Shown here piece by piece: positions 6,869 to 13,705 of a DNA stretch of 26,744 bases. Every line of letters starts with the position of its first letter. Within the stretch, counting starts at the first letter, position 1. Source of the DNA: Thermoleophilia bacterium (GTDB lineage: Bacteria; Actinomycetota; Thermoleophilia; Gaiellales; Gaiellaceae); contig JAICYG010000009.1 in the NCBI GenBank assembly GCA_025934335.1, positions 1 to 26,744 on the forward strand, read 5' to 3'. Under the pieces are notes generated by a model. It had not been told where the DNA came from. It saw only the letters and a list, made by a program, of their open reading frames with translations, and made no database searches. A program made the translations under genes and the position numbers.

Positions 6869-7435
6869 TTACGGACGGTACGCGACGACCGACGCACAGA
6901 CCGCGATCAGCCCTGCGACCCACACGGGCCAGAGGCCGAGCGTCGCGCCCGCCGCGAATGCGAGTGCGCCGCCGAGCGCGAGCAGGAAGGCGACGAGCGG
7001 CCGCGCGACGCCCTCGTCCGGCTGTTCCGCGGGTGGCCGCCGGCGCGTCTGCGGCACGGCGAGCCGGAGACGGGCGAGTCGGAGCCGGAAGAGCGACCCA
7101 CGCCACTCGTGCAGGAGCGGCCGCACGCCGTCGGAGCCGGCGTCGTGCGCCGCCTCCGCCACCTCGGCCGTCGCGTCGCGCGCCGAGGCGAGCGCAGCGA
7201 AGAGCTCTGCGTGCGCCGACTCGGCGCCTGCGGGCGGATCGAGGCCGTATGCATGCTCGCTCGCGAGGTGCAGCTTGTAACGCAGCCGCGAGAGCGCGAC
7301 CTCGGCCTCCTCGTCCTCGAGCCGCTCAGGCTCCGCGGCGAGGCGGTCGAGGCGGTCGAGGGCACGGGCGAGCTCGGTCCACAGCTCGCCCATCTCCTCG
7401 GCGTAGCGTTCCGGCGTCCAGGTCCTCGGCGCCAC
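6869..7435 (-). CDS. Hypothetical protein with helical cytoplasmic part and two C-terminal membrane helices
   Basis: A 188-residue protein. Residues 1-120 are rich in Ala, Glu, Leu and Arg and predicted helical, with heptad-like spacing; residues 120-143 are a basic Arg/Pro linker. Two hydrophobic helices follow at about 146-164 and 167-185, forming a tight membrane hairpin. I do not recognise the family. The start is GTG 7435 with TAGTCT six bases upstream. It diverges from the response-regulator gene with a 31-bp gap. Codon bias is like the neighbours, so it is likely a real gene. No functional statement is possible. Confidence 0.65.
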   Translation of the reverse strand: MAPRTWTPERYAEEMGELWTELARALDRLDRLAAEPERLEDEEAEVALSRLRYKLHLASEHAYGLDPPAGAESAHAELFAALASARDATAEVAEAAHDAGSDGVRPLLHEWRGSLFRLRLARLRLAVPQTRRRPPAEQPDEGVARPLVAFLLALGGALAFAAGATLGLWPVWVAGLIAVCASVVAYRP

Positions 7436-7441
7436 GATCCG

Positions 7442-7458
7442 AGACTACCCGTTAGATT
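7442..7458. promoter_or_regulatory. Divergent -10 boxes between the membrane protein and receiver gene
   Basis: Plus strand TAGATT (7453-7458) is eight bases before ATG 7467. Minus strand TAGTCT (7442-7447) is six bases before GTG 7435. Both match TANNNT, and no Shine-Dalgarno is seen, so this is inferred to be a leaderless divergent promoter. Confidence 0.4.
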
Positions 7459-7466
7459 GGCCGCCG

Positions 7467-7826
7467 ATGCAGGGCTCGCGACCGATCGCGCTCGTCGTCG
7501 ACGACGATGCGGCGCTCCGGATGCTTACCAGGGTGAACCTCGAGCTGGAGGGGTTCGACGTCGTCGAGGCTTCGACGATCGAGGAGACGGAGGCGGCGGT
7601 ACGGCGCGCGCGGCCCGACGTCGTGCTGCTCGACGTCCACCTGGGCGGCCAGGAGACGCTGAGCCTGCTCGCGCGGCTGCGGGCCGACAACCTGCCGGTC
7701 GCGCTCGTCACCGGCTCCGTCGACGTCGACGAGCATCGCGGCTCGGCCGACGCGGTGCTGCTGAAGCCGTTCACGCCGGAGGACCTCGTCGCGACTGCGC
7801 GACGCCTCGCTAGGGTGGAACGGTGA
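7467..7826 (+). CDS. Single-domain response regulator (CheY-like receiver)
   Basis: A 119-residue stand-alone receiver domain without an output domain. The acidic pocket is D12-D13-D14, the phospho-acceptor is D56 in VVLLDVHLG, the switch Thr is T82 in VTGS, and the conserved Lys is K100 in LLKPF, so it should be phosphorylatable. No histidine kinase is in the window. Its stop overlaps the GTG start of the metallopeptidase gene (GTGA, 7823-7826), which implies translational coupling. ATG 7467 is preceded by a TAGATT box and lacks a Shine-Dalgarno. It could act by protein-protein contact, as CheY or Spo0F do; the partner is unknown. Confidence 0.9.
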   Translation: MQGSRPIALVVDDDAALRMLTRVNLELEGFDVVEASTIEETEAAVRRARPDVVLLDVHLGGQETLSLLARLRADNLPVALVTGSVDVDEHRGSADAVLLKPFTPEDLVATARRLARVER

Positions 7827-9331
7827 GCTCCACTTCCGTCCTGAGCCCCACCGATTTCAGCGCGCGGCTCGAGCGGTACCTGTACGAGCGGTCGGAGGAG
7901 TGGCGCGCCGTCCGCGTCGGCGAGAAGGAGGTCTCCGAGCAGGCGGAGATCGTCAAGCGCTACGCCGATCTCTTCGGCCGCGACCAGCTCGACGCGCTCC
8001 GCGAGGCCGAGGACGCCGCCGCGGGCGACGAGCACGAGCTCCTGTACCGGCTCCGGAAGACCTGCGAATCGGGTATCGCCGCCGCGCAGCTCGCAGAGCG
8101 CGAGGACGAGCTCGAGAACCGGTTCCTCGCCGAGCGGGTCACCTTCAAGGGCGAGGAGATGCCGCTCCGGAACGCGCAGGCGAAGCTCGCGGTGCTGCCG
8201 GAGTACGCCGACCGCGAGGAGCTCGGCCGGATCCAGGCGGAGGCGAGCGCGCGCTTCAACCCCGACCGGATCGAGCTGATGCGGCTGTCGGAGGAACTGG
8301 CCGCCGACCTTTCCGGGATCGAGGACGCGATCGAGCGGAACGAGGAGGAGAAGGGCATCTCCCTCCGCGAGCTCTCGGACGCGCTCCGCCGGGCAAGTGT
8401 TGACTCAACACAAAGTTACGAGGGCCTGCGCGGGCAGTGGTTCGCGAAGCTGCTCGGAGACAGGCGGGAGGACGTTCCGTCGAGCTACCACACCGCGTGG
8501 ATGCGCCGGCTCTCGCCGCTCGAGGCCACGTACACGAAGGACAAGGCGACCGAGACATGTCTGCGAACGCTCGAGGCGCTCGGCTTCGACCTGCCGTCGC
8601 AGCCGAACATCAAGCTCGACCTCGACGACCGGCCGCAGAAGTCTCCGCGCGCGTGCGTGATCGCGAGCGACCCGCCGAAGGTCGTGCACCTGATCACGCG
8701 GGCGCAGGGCGGCCTGCACGACTACCAGGCGTTCCTGCACGAGGCGGGCCATGCGCTCCACTACGGCGGCTGCGACCCGCAGCTCCCGTACGTGTTCCGG
8801 CGCATCTCGCGCGACCACGCGCTGACCGAGATCTACTCGTACATCGTCGAGGCGATCACGCGCGAGCCGGAGTGGCACGAGCTCTACTTCGGCCTGTCGC
8901 CCGAGCAGGCGCGCGAGAACGCCGAGGCGACGACGTTCCTCGAGGCGCTGCTGTACCGGCGCTACGAGGCGAAGCTCCGCTACGAGCTCGACTTCTGGTC
9001 GCGGTTCATGCGCGACGGCGGCGACGCCGACGTCTACGAGCGCCTGCTGACCGAGGCGACGGGCATCCGCTACCGCCGCGACAACTACGTCTCCGACATG
9101 GACGAGGGCTTCTACTCCGCCGACTACCTGCGAGCGTGGATTCGCTCGGCCCAGCTGCGCGACCATCTCGTTCGCGAGGTCGGCGAGGACTGGTGGCGGA
9201 ACCGCAAGACCGGTGAGCTGCTCGCGGAGCTCTTCCGTGAGGGCACGAAGCCGTCGAGCGAGGAGATCGCCCGCCGCCTCGGCTTCGACCCGCTCGACTG
9301 CAAGCCGCTGCTGCACGAGATCGGCGCGTAG
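7823..9331 (+). CDS. M3-like zinc metallopeptidase (oligopeptidase F/thimet type)
   Basis: A 502-residue gluzincin-type peptidase. The zinc motif is HEAGH at 306-310 in FLHEAGHALHYG, and the third ligand is probably E336 in ALTEIYSY, about 25 residues further on, as in family M3. The N-terminal 200 residues are helical and charged, as expected for the lid of these oligopeptidases. There is no signal peptide, so the enzyme is likely cytoplasmic and degrades short peptides. GTG 7823 overlaps the receiver gene stop and has a purine-rich AGGGTGGAA upstream. A run of rare A/T-rich codons at 8395-8418 (residues about 192-199) contains a perfect palindrome and is unlike the rest of the gene. Confidence 0.82.
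   Translation: MSSTSVLSPTDFSARLERYLYERSEEWRAVRVGEKEVSEQAEIVKRYADLFGRDQLDALREAEDAAAGDEHELLYRLRKTCESGIAAAQLAEREDELENRFLAERVTFKGEEMPLRNAQAKLAVLPEYADREELGRIQAEASARFNPDRIELMRLSEELAADLSGIEDAIERNEEEKGISLRELSDALRRASVDSTQSYEGLRGQWFAKLLGDRREDVPSSYHTAWMRRLSPLEATYTKDKATETCLRTLEALGFDLPSQPNIKLDLDDRPQKSPRACVIASDPPKVVHLITRAQGGLHDYQAFLHEAGHALHYGGCDPQLPYVFRRISRDHALTEIYSYIVEAITREPEWHELYFGLSPEQARENAEATTFLEALLYRRYEAKLRYELDFWSRFMRDGGDADVYERLLTEATGIRYRRDNYVSDMDEGFYSADYLRAWIRSAQLRDHLVREVGEDWWRNRKTGELLAELFREGTKPSSEEIARRLGFDPLDCKPLLHEIGA
8397..8411. repeat. Perfect 15-bp palindrome inside the peptidase gene
   Basis: GTGTTGA-C-TCAACAC is a 7+1+7 perfect inverted repeat in an A/T-rich island within GC-rich coding sequence. 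It resembles a dimeric repressor operator in size and symmetry. It encodes residues 192-196 through codons rarely used nearby (AGT, GTT, TCA, ACA, then CAA). Confidence 0.55.
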
Positions 9332-9332
9332 C

Positions 9333-9366
9333 GACCGCCCGTTCCGGGTAGCCGCCACGGGCGGTC
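9333..9366. terminator. Bidirectional terminator hairpin between convergent genes
   Basis: GACCGCCCGT (9333-9342) pairs perfectly with ACGGGCGGTC (9357-9366) around a 14-base loop. The stem fills the gap between the peptidase stop (9331) and the DUF892 stop (9365-9367) and even covers part of the latter. No T-run is present on either side. Confidence 0.55.
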
Positions 9367-9853
9367 ACTGTACGGCGGCCTTCGCGAGGCGATCGATCGT
9401 CTTGACGAGCAGCTTCGCCGCGTTTCCCTCCTCGTCGTACGACGGCTCGAGCAACTCGGCGGCCTCCTTCGGGACGAGCGGCAGGAGCGTGCGGTAGGCG
9501 GCGAGCTCGAGGTGCTCGACATGAAGCGCAGCTTGCGCGTGGAAGAGGTCGGCGAGCGTCTCGTTCACGATCGCCCCGGTGCCCTCTTCGTGCTGGCTCG
9601 CCGCCGCCTCGAGCGGCTGGGAGAGGTTCGAGGTCGGCTTCACGCCGAGGAGCGCGAACGCCTGCTCGGCTCGCTCGACGTGCGCGCGCGTCTCGTGCTG
9701 GTGTGCGCGCAGCGCCTCCTTCAGCTCCTCGTCGGCGACGGCGGCGACGAGCGCGGGGAGGAGCGCGTCGTGCAGGCGCCGCTCGACGTAGAGGAGCTCG
9801 CCGAGCAGCTGGACGGCGAGGTCGCGCGGTTTCGAGATCTTGACCGCAGGCAC
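9365..9853 (-). CDS. DUF892 (YciE/YciF-type) ferritin-like protein
   Basis: A 162-residue all-helical protein of the ferritin-like DUF892 family. Characteristic pieces are LLGELLYVERRLHDALLPAL near the N-terminus, HQHETRAHVERAEQAFALLG with His/Glu spacing suited to a di-iron site, and HVEHLELAAYRTL in a later helix. YciF-type proteins are stress-associated and structurally ferritin-like; their reaction is not established. The GTG start at 9853 shares one base with the stop of the GMC gene (TAGTG), so it is the last gene of the tightly coupled operon. It may protect the oxidative enzymes upstream, which is inference. Confidence 0.85.
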   Translation of the reverse strand: MPAVKISKPRDLAVQLLGELLYVERRLHDALLPALVAAVADEELKEALRAHQHETRAHVERAEQAFALLGVKPTSNLSQPLEAAASQHEEGTGAIVNETLADLFHAQAALHVEHLELAAYRTLLPLVPKEAAELLEPSYDEEGNAAKLLVKTIDRLAKAAVQ

Positions 9854-11508
9854 TAGGCTGCCTTCCGGTCGAGGAGGGAGGCGCAGCGGTCGGCGAGCGC
9901 CATGATCGCGAGCGCCGGGTTTGCCGAGCCCTGCGTCGGCAGCACGGAGCCGTCGACCACGAAGAGGTTCTCGACGCCCCAGACGCGCTGCGACGAGTCG
10001 ACGACGGAGTCGTCCGGCGAGAACCCCATGCGCGCGCCGCCGACGAGGTGCGCGTAACGGTCGATCGTGAGCGTGTCCTCGGCACCTGCGCCGTCCCAGA
10101 TCTCCGTCAGGATCCCGCGCGCGTAGTCGACGATCGCCTTGTCGTTCGCGCAGCGGTTGTAGTTGAAGTGGGGGATTGGCATGCCGTTCTGGTCCTTCTC
10201 GTCGCCGAGGGTGACGCGGTTCTCGGGCTGCGGCAGGAACTCCGCGAGGATCCCGAGCACCGTCCAGTGGTTGTAGTCGCGCATGTACTCGCGCATGCTC
10301 TGGCCCCAGTGCCCCTCCGCGGCGACGTGCTCGGCCCAGCCGATCGGCAGCGGGGAGATCGTCTGGATCGAGAAGCCGCGCGCGAAGCCGCGGTCCTCGT
10401 CCGTCTCGTAGAACTGCTCCGACGACACCTCGGGCGGCGGCGCCTTGTACATGCGCAGCAACTCCTGGAAGCGCGCGGCCACCTGCGTCGCCCCCTGCAC
10501 CATCACGTAGCGACCGACCTGGTCGGAGTTGTTGCCGAGCCCGTCCGGGTGACGGCGGCAGGCAGAGTTGAGGAGGAGCCGCGGCGTCTCGATCGCATAG
10601 CCGCACACGGCGACCGCGTCCGCACGCTGCAGGTGCTCCTCGCCGTCCTGCACGTAGACGACGCCGCTCGCGCGGCCGGTCGCGTCGTCCAACTCGACGC
10701 GCGTGACCATGCAGCCGGCGCGGATCTCGCAGCCGAACTCGATCGCGTCGGGGAAGTGCGTGACGAGCGGCGATGCCTTCGCGTTCACCTTGCATCCCTC
10801 GAGACAGAAGCCGCGGTAGATGCAGTGCGGCCGGTTTCCGAAGACGCCGTTCGTGATCGCGACGGGGCCGACGCGCATCTCGATCCCGTACCGGCGGGCG
10901 CCCTCCCAGGCGACGGAGGCGGCGCCCGAGATCGGGTGCGGGTTGTGCGTGTACGTGTGCGGGTCGCCCCACGGCCAGTCCTCGCCGGCAACGGGCAGCT
11001 CGCGCTCGACTCGCTCGAACGACTCCTTCAGGTCCTCGTACGAGAGAGGCCAGTCGACGGCGACGCCGTCGCGTGTCTTCACCTCGAAGTCCGACGGGTG
11101 GAGGCGCGGCGTGTAGCCGGCAAAGTGCGTCATCGATCCGCCGACGCCCTGGCCCGAGTTGTTCTTGCCCATCTCGATCGGGTCGTTGCCCGAGATGATG
11201 CGGTTGTCCGTCCAGTAGAGGCCCGCCTGGCCCGCGCCCTTCTCGTCGCTCACCCAGTCGCGGTCCGGGTCCCAGAACGGCCCCTTCTCGAGCACCACGA
11301 CCTTCCAGCCCTTGCGCGCAAGACGCTGCGCGAGGACGCCGCCGCCCGCGCCCGCGCCGACGACGACGAGATCGACGACGTCCTCGTCGCGGTAGCGCGC
11401 CATCCGGTGGAGGTTCTGCAGGCCGCGCTTGTGCTTGTCGAGCAGGAACGGGCTGTCGTTGTCCTTCGGCATCGCGAACGAGCCCTTGTGCAGGAAGGAC
11501 GGCGTCAT
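9853..11508 (-). CDS. GMC-family FAD-dependent oxidoreductase (gluconate/alcohol dehydrogenase-like)
   Basis: A 551-residue flavoprotein. The FAD-binding Rossmann motif is LVVVGAGAGGGVLAQRL (47-63), ending in the acidic VVLEKG. A middle FAD/substrate region contains NNSGQGVGGSMTHFAGY. The C-terminal GMC_oxred_C domain has YAHLVGGARMG with the catalytic His, and GSANPALAIMALADR. It has several Cys (YRGFCLEGCKVNAK) as in membrane-associated sugar dehydrogenases. No signal peptide is seen; export by piggy-back would need a Tat signal on a partner, which is also not seen. ATG 11508 overlaps the stop of the small-subunit gene (ATGA). The probable reaction is oxidation of a polyol, sugar or sugar acid with electrons passed to the respiratory chain. 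The substrate is unknown. Confidence 0.88.
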   Translation of the reverse strand: MTPSFLHKGSFAMPKDNDSPFLLDKHKRGLQNLHRMARYRDEDVVDLVVVGAGAGGGVLAQRLARKGWKVVVLEKGPFWDPDRDWVSDEKGAGQAGLYWTDNRIISGNDPIEMGKNNSGQGVGGSMTHFAGYTPRLHPSDFEVKTRDGVAVDWPLSYEDLKESFERVERELPVAGEDWPWGDPHTYTHNPHPISGAASVAWEGARRYGIEMRVGPVAITNGVFGNRPHCIYRGFCLEGCKVNAKASPLVTHFPDAIEFGCEIRAGCMVTRVELDDATGRASGVVYVQDGEEHLQRADAVAVCGYAIETPRLLLNSACRRHPDGLGNNSDQVGRYVMVQGATQVAARFQELLRMYKAPPPEVSSEQFYETDEDRGFARGFSIQTISPLPIGWAEHVAAEGHWGQSMREYMRDYNHWTVLGILAEFLPQPENRVTLGDEKDQNGMPIPHFNYNRCANDKAIVDYARGILTEIWDGAGAEDTLTIDRYAHLVGGARMGFSPDDSVVDSSQRVWGVENLFVVDGSVLPTQGSANPALAIMALADRCASLLDRKAA

Positions 11509-12140
11509 TCGATGCCGCGTTCCTGCGTGTCCTTGACCGGGTCGACGTGGAACGCCTCGTTGCCTTCCCACGACTCGCGCTCGCCCATGTGTGGCGCGCC
11601 GAAGGCGCCGTAGCCGCGCGGGTAGGCGGGGCCGCCGAAGCCGATCTCCGTCCAGGCCCACGGGTGCGAGTAGAACGCCTGGCACGCGTAGCGGACCACG
11701 ACCCTGAACGCACGGGCGACGTTCACCGACTCCCACGCGCCGCCGTGCAGCTCGCCCTGGCCGAAGCGGTGGACGATGCCCGTCCGCAACTCGAGCGCCG
11801 CAGCGGCGAACGAGTCGAATGCGTTTCGCTGCGCCTCCTCGTCGAGACCGCGCGCGACGATCTTCCACACCTCGCCGTCGCCCGGCAGGTCGTAGTACTG
11901 CCAACCGTCGCCGACGCCGCCCGCGAGCTTCTCGTCGATGTACGCGAGCACCGGAATGCGCGGCTCCTTGTCCTGCGCGAGCAGCACGTCGCAGAACGCG
12001 GTCAGCGTCGCCGCCTCGCGCTCGTCGAAGAACGACCGCTCGGGGACGTCGTGGAGCCGCGAGAGGACGACCCGCCGCGTCGTTTCGTCCCAGTGCTCCT
12101 GCTCGTCGAGCACGTTCCAGTCCGGGTAGCGGCCGACCAT
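11505..12140 (-). CDS. Gluconate 2-dehydrogenase subunit 3-like protein
   Basis: A protein of 211 residues from ATG 12140. The core FFDEREAATLTAFCDVLLAQ and the later RFGQGELHGGAWESV and RYACQAFYSHPWAWTEIGFGGP match the small subunit (subunit 3) family that accompanies GMC dehydrogenases. In known systems this subunit stabilises or exports the flavoprotein. Here no Tat or Sec signal is visible. The frame remains open for 22 codons upstream of ATG 12140, back to the stop of the preceding gene, and that extension (HPNPHRLRQRNGTTPQM) looks protein-like. A CTG at 12206 has a GGGAGAAG Shine-Dalgarno and could be the true start; ATG 12140 has none. I give the conservative start. It overlaps the GMC gene by 4 bp. 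Confidence 0.82.
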   Translation of the reverse strand: MVGRYPDWNVLDEQEHWDETTRRVVLSRLHDVPERSFFDEREAATLTAFCDVLLAQDKEPRIPVLAYIDEKLAGGVGDGWQYYDLPGDGEVWKIVARGLDEEAQRNAFDSFAAAALELRTGIVHRFGQGELHGGAWESVNVARAFRVVVRYACQAFYSHPWAWTEIGFGGPAYPRGYGAFGAPHMGERESWEGNEAFHVDPVKDTQERGIE

Positions 12141-12206
12141 CTGCGGGGTCGTCCCGTTCCGCTGCCGCAGCCGGTGCGGGTTCGGATGTGCCTGATCGGT
12201 ACTCAG

Positions 12207-12629
12207 CTACTTCTCCCGCTTGACGATCGCGGCGGCCAGTCCGAGCGCCCCGACGAGGCAGAGCGAGCCGGGGGCGAGGAGCGGCGGCCCCATGACAAGG
12301 TTGTAGTGCGCCTCCTCGAAGCCGCCGGGCCGTTTCCGGACGCCCTGGACGTGCGTAACCATCCCGATCAGCCCGTCGAGGAAGTAGAGCGCCGAGACGG
12401 CCGGCAGCACCGTCTTCGCCGCTTTCTCGGAGACGAACCCCGCGAGGCCTGCGGCGGTCAGCGGCGGTGTCAGCACGAGCGGCGTCCACATCCACTTGTC
12501 GCCGAACGACGCCTTGTAGTGCTCGAAGTAGATCTCGAACCCGAGCGCGGGCGCCGACATTGCGGTCGTCATGGCGAGCAGCTTCTGCGTCCGGCCCTCC
12601 CTGACGTTCTGGAGCAGCCTCGCGATCAT
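12207..12629 (-). CDS. Small four-helix membrane protein in the dehydrogenase operon
   Basis: A 140-residue protein with hydrophobic segments at about 17-33, 49-66, 74-92 and 112-136, and a charged KREK C-terminus. Three His (37, 93, 108) lie near membrane ends. I do not recognise the family. Its position, overlapping the enolase-superfamily gene by ATGA (12626-12629) and directly before the subunit 3 and GMC genes, suggests that it is a membrane anchor or electron-transfer subunit replacing the cytochrome c subunit of classic gluconate dehydrogenases. That is inference; no CxxCH heme motif is present. Its TAG stop is in the same frame as the next gene. Confidence 0.75.
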   Translation of the reverse strand: MIARLLQNVREGRTQKLLAMTTAMSAPALGFEIYFEHYKASFGDKWMWTPLVLTPPLTAAGLAGFVSEKAAKTVLPAVSALYFLDGLIGMVTHVQGVRKRPGGFEEAHYNLVMGPPLLAPGSLCLVGALGLAAAIVKREK

Positions 12630-13705
12630 GCGGCCCACCGCTCGGCATCGACACGCTTCAGCTCGAGCCCGTTTCCGGGCCGCGAGCGGTCGGGCACGAG
12701 CGCGCCGTTCACGGGCGTCAGCACGCCGTCGAACAGCAGCGACTCGATCCGCACGTGGTCGTGGAAGTACTCGAGGTGGCGCAGCCGGTCGACACCGCAG
12801 AGCGCGTGCGCGGAGAGTTGCGGCGCGCAGTGACCCGAGATGTCGAGGCCGTGCGCCGACGCGAGCCCGTTCGCGCGGAGGAGGCCCGTGATGCCGCCGC
12901 AACGGGTGACGTCGGCCTGGAGGCAGTCCACGTTCCCGACGAGGTTGCGGAAGTCGGCGAGCACGTAGGCGTACTCGCCGGCGGCGACGTCCAGCGTTGC
13001 GTGCTCGCGCACGAGGCGAAGGCCCTCGAAGTCGGCCGAGGAGACGGGCTCCTCGAACCAGCGCACGTCCCACCGCTCGACGTAGCGCCGTGCCCAGCGG
13101 ACCGCCTGCTTCGCGGAGAACGCCCCGTTCGCGTCGACGTACAGCTCCGCGTCGCCGGCGGCCTCCCGCGCGACGTCGAGCCGGTGCGGGTCGCGTTCCG
13201 GCTCGCGGCCGAGCTTCATCTTCACGCGCGGGATCCCGTCGGCCACCCAGCCGCCGAGCTGCTCGGCGAGCCGCTCGTCGGAGTACGAGCAGAACCCGCC
13301 GCTCCCGTAGATCGGCACGTGATCGTGGGCGGCGGGGAGGAGGCTCACGAGCGGCGCGTCGAGGAGCCGCGCGCGCAGGTCCCAGAGCGCGAGGTCGACG
13401 GCCGAGAGCGCGCAGTGCCCGATGCCGGGGCGCCCGGCGTTCCGGAGCTTCGCGCCGAGGTCGAGCCAGACGCGCGCGAGGTCGTCGAGCTCCCGACCGC
13501 GGACGAGCGGCGCGAGCATGGAGTCGATCACGTGCCCCGCCGCGTCCGGCGCGTACGTCCACCCGACGCCGCGACGGCCGCCGCCGATCGCCTCGACGAC
13601 GACGACCGTCGTCGAGTCCCACTCCATCGTCCCGTCCGACTCGGGTTCGTCGGTCGGGATCGTGAAGCAGCTCGTCTCGAGCCTGTCGACCGTCCTCGTC
13701 GTCAC
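12626..13705 (-). CDS. Enolase-superfamily dehydratase/racemase (mandelate racemase subgroup)
   Basis: A 359-residue enzyme with an N-terminal capping domain (1-125) and a (beta/alpha)7-beta barrel. The K-x-K base is VKMK (K162, K164). Metal ligands are D191 (YVDANGAF), E218 (WFEEPV) and E244 (AAGEYAY). The second acid/base is the Asp-His pair D265 (QADVTRCGG) and H292 (SGHCAPQ), which places it in the mandelate racemase subgroup rather than the muconate cycloisomerase subgroup. Most such proteins abstract the alpha-proton of a sugar acid and dehydrate it. The substrate cannot be assigned. GTG 13705 overlaps the TPP-enzyme stop (GTGA), and the 3' end overlaps the membrane protein gene by 4 bp. 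Confidence 0.88.
   Translation of the reverse strand: MTTRTVDRLETSCFTIPTDEPESDGTMEWDSTTVVVVEAIGGGRRGVGWTYAPDAAGHVIDSMLAPLVRGRELDDLARVWLDLGAKLRNAGRPGIGHCALSAVDLALWDLRARLLDAPLVSLLPAAHDHVPIYGSGGFCSYSDERLAEQLGGWVADGIPRVKMKLGREPERDPHRLDVAREAAGDAELYVDANGAFSAKQAVRWARRYVERWDVRWFEEPVSSADFEGLRLVREHATLDVAAGEYAYVLADFRNLVGNVDCLQADVTRCGGITGLLRANGLASAHGLDISGHCAPQLSAHALCGVDRLRHLEYFHDHVRIESLLFDGVLTPVNGALVPDRSRPGNGLELKRVDAERWAA

Noticed and set aside
10048..11613. 521-codon plus-strand frame opposite the GMC gene
   Set aside because: A shadow frame: Arg/Val/His-rich, no motif, and it opposes a gene with intact FAD-binding and C-terminal GMC motifs.
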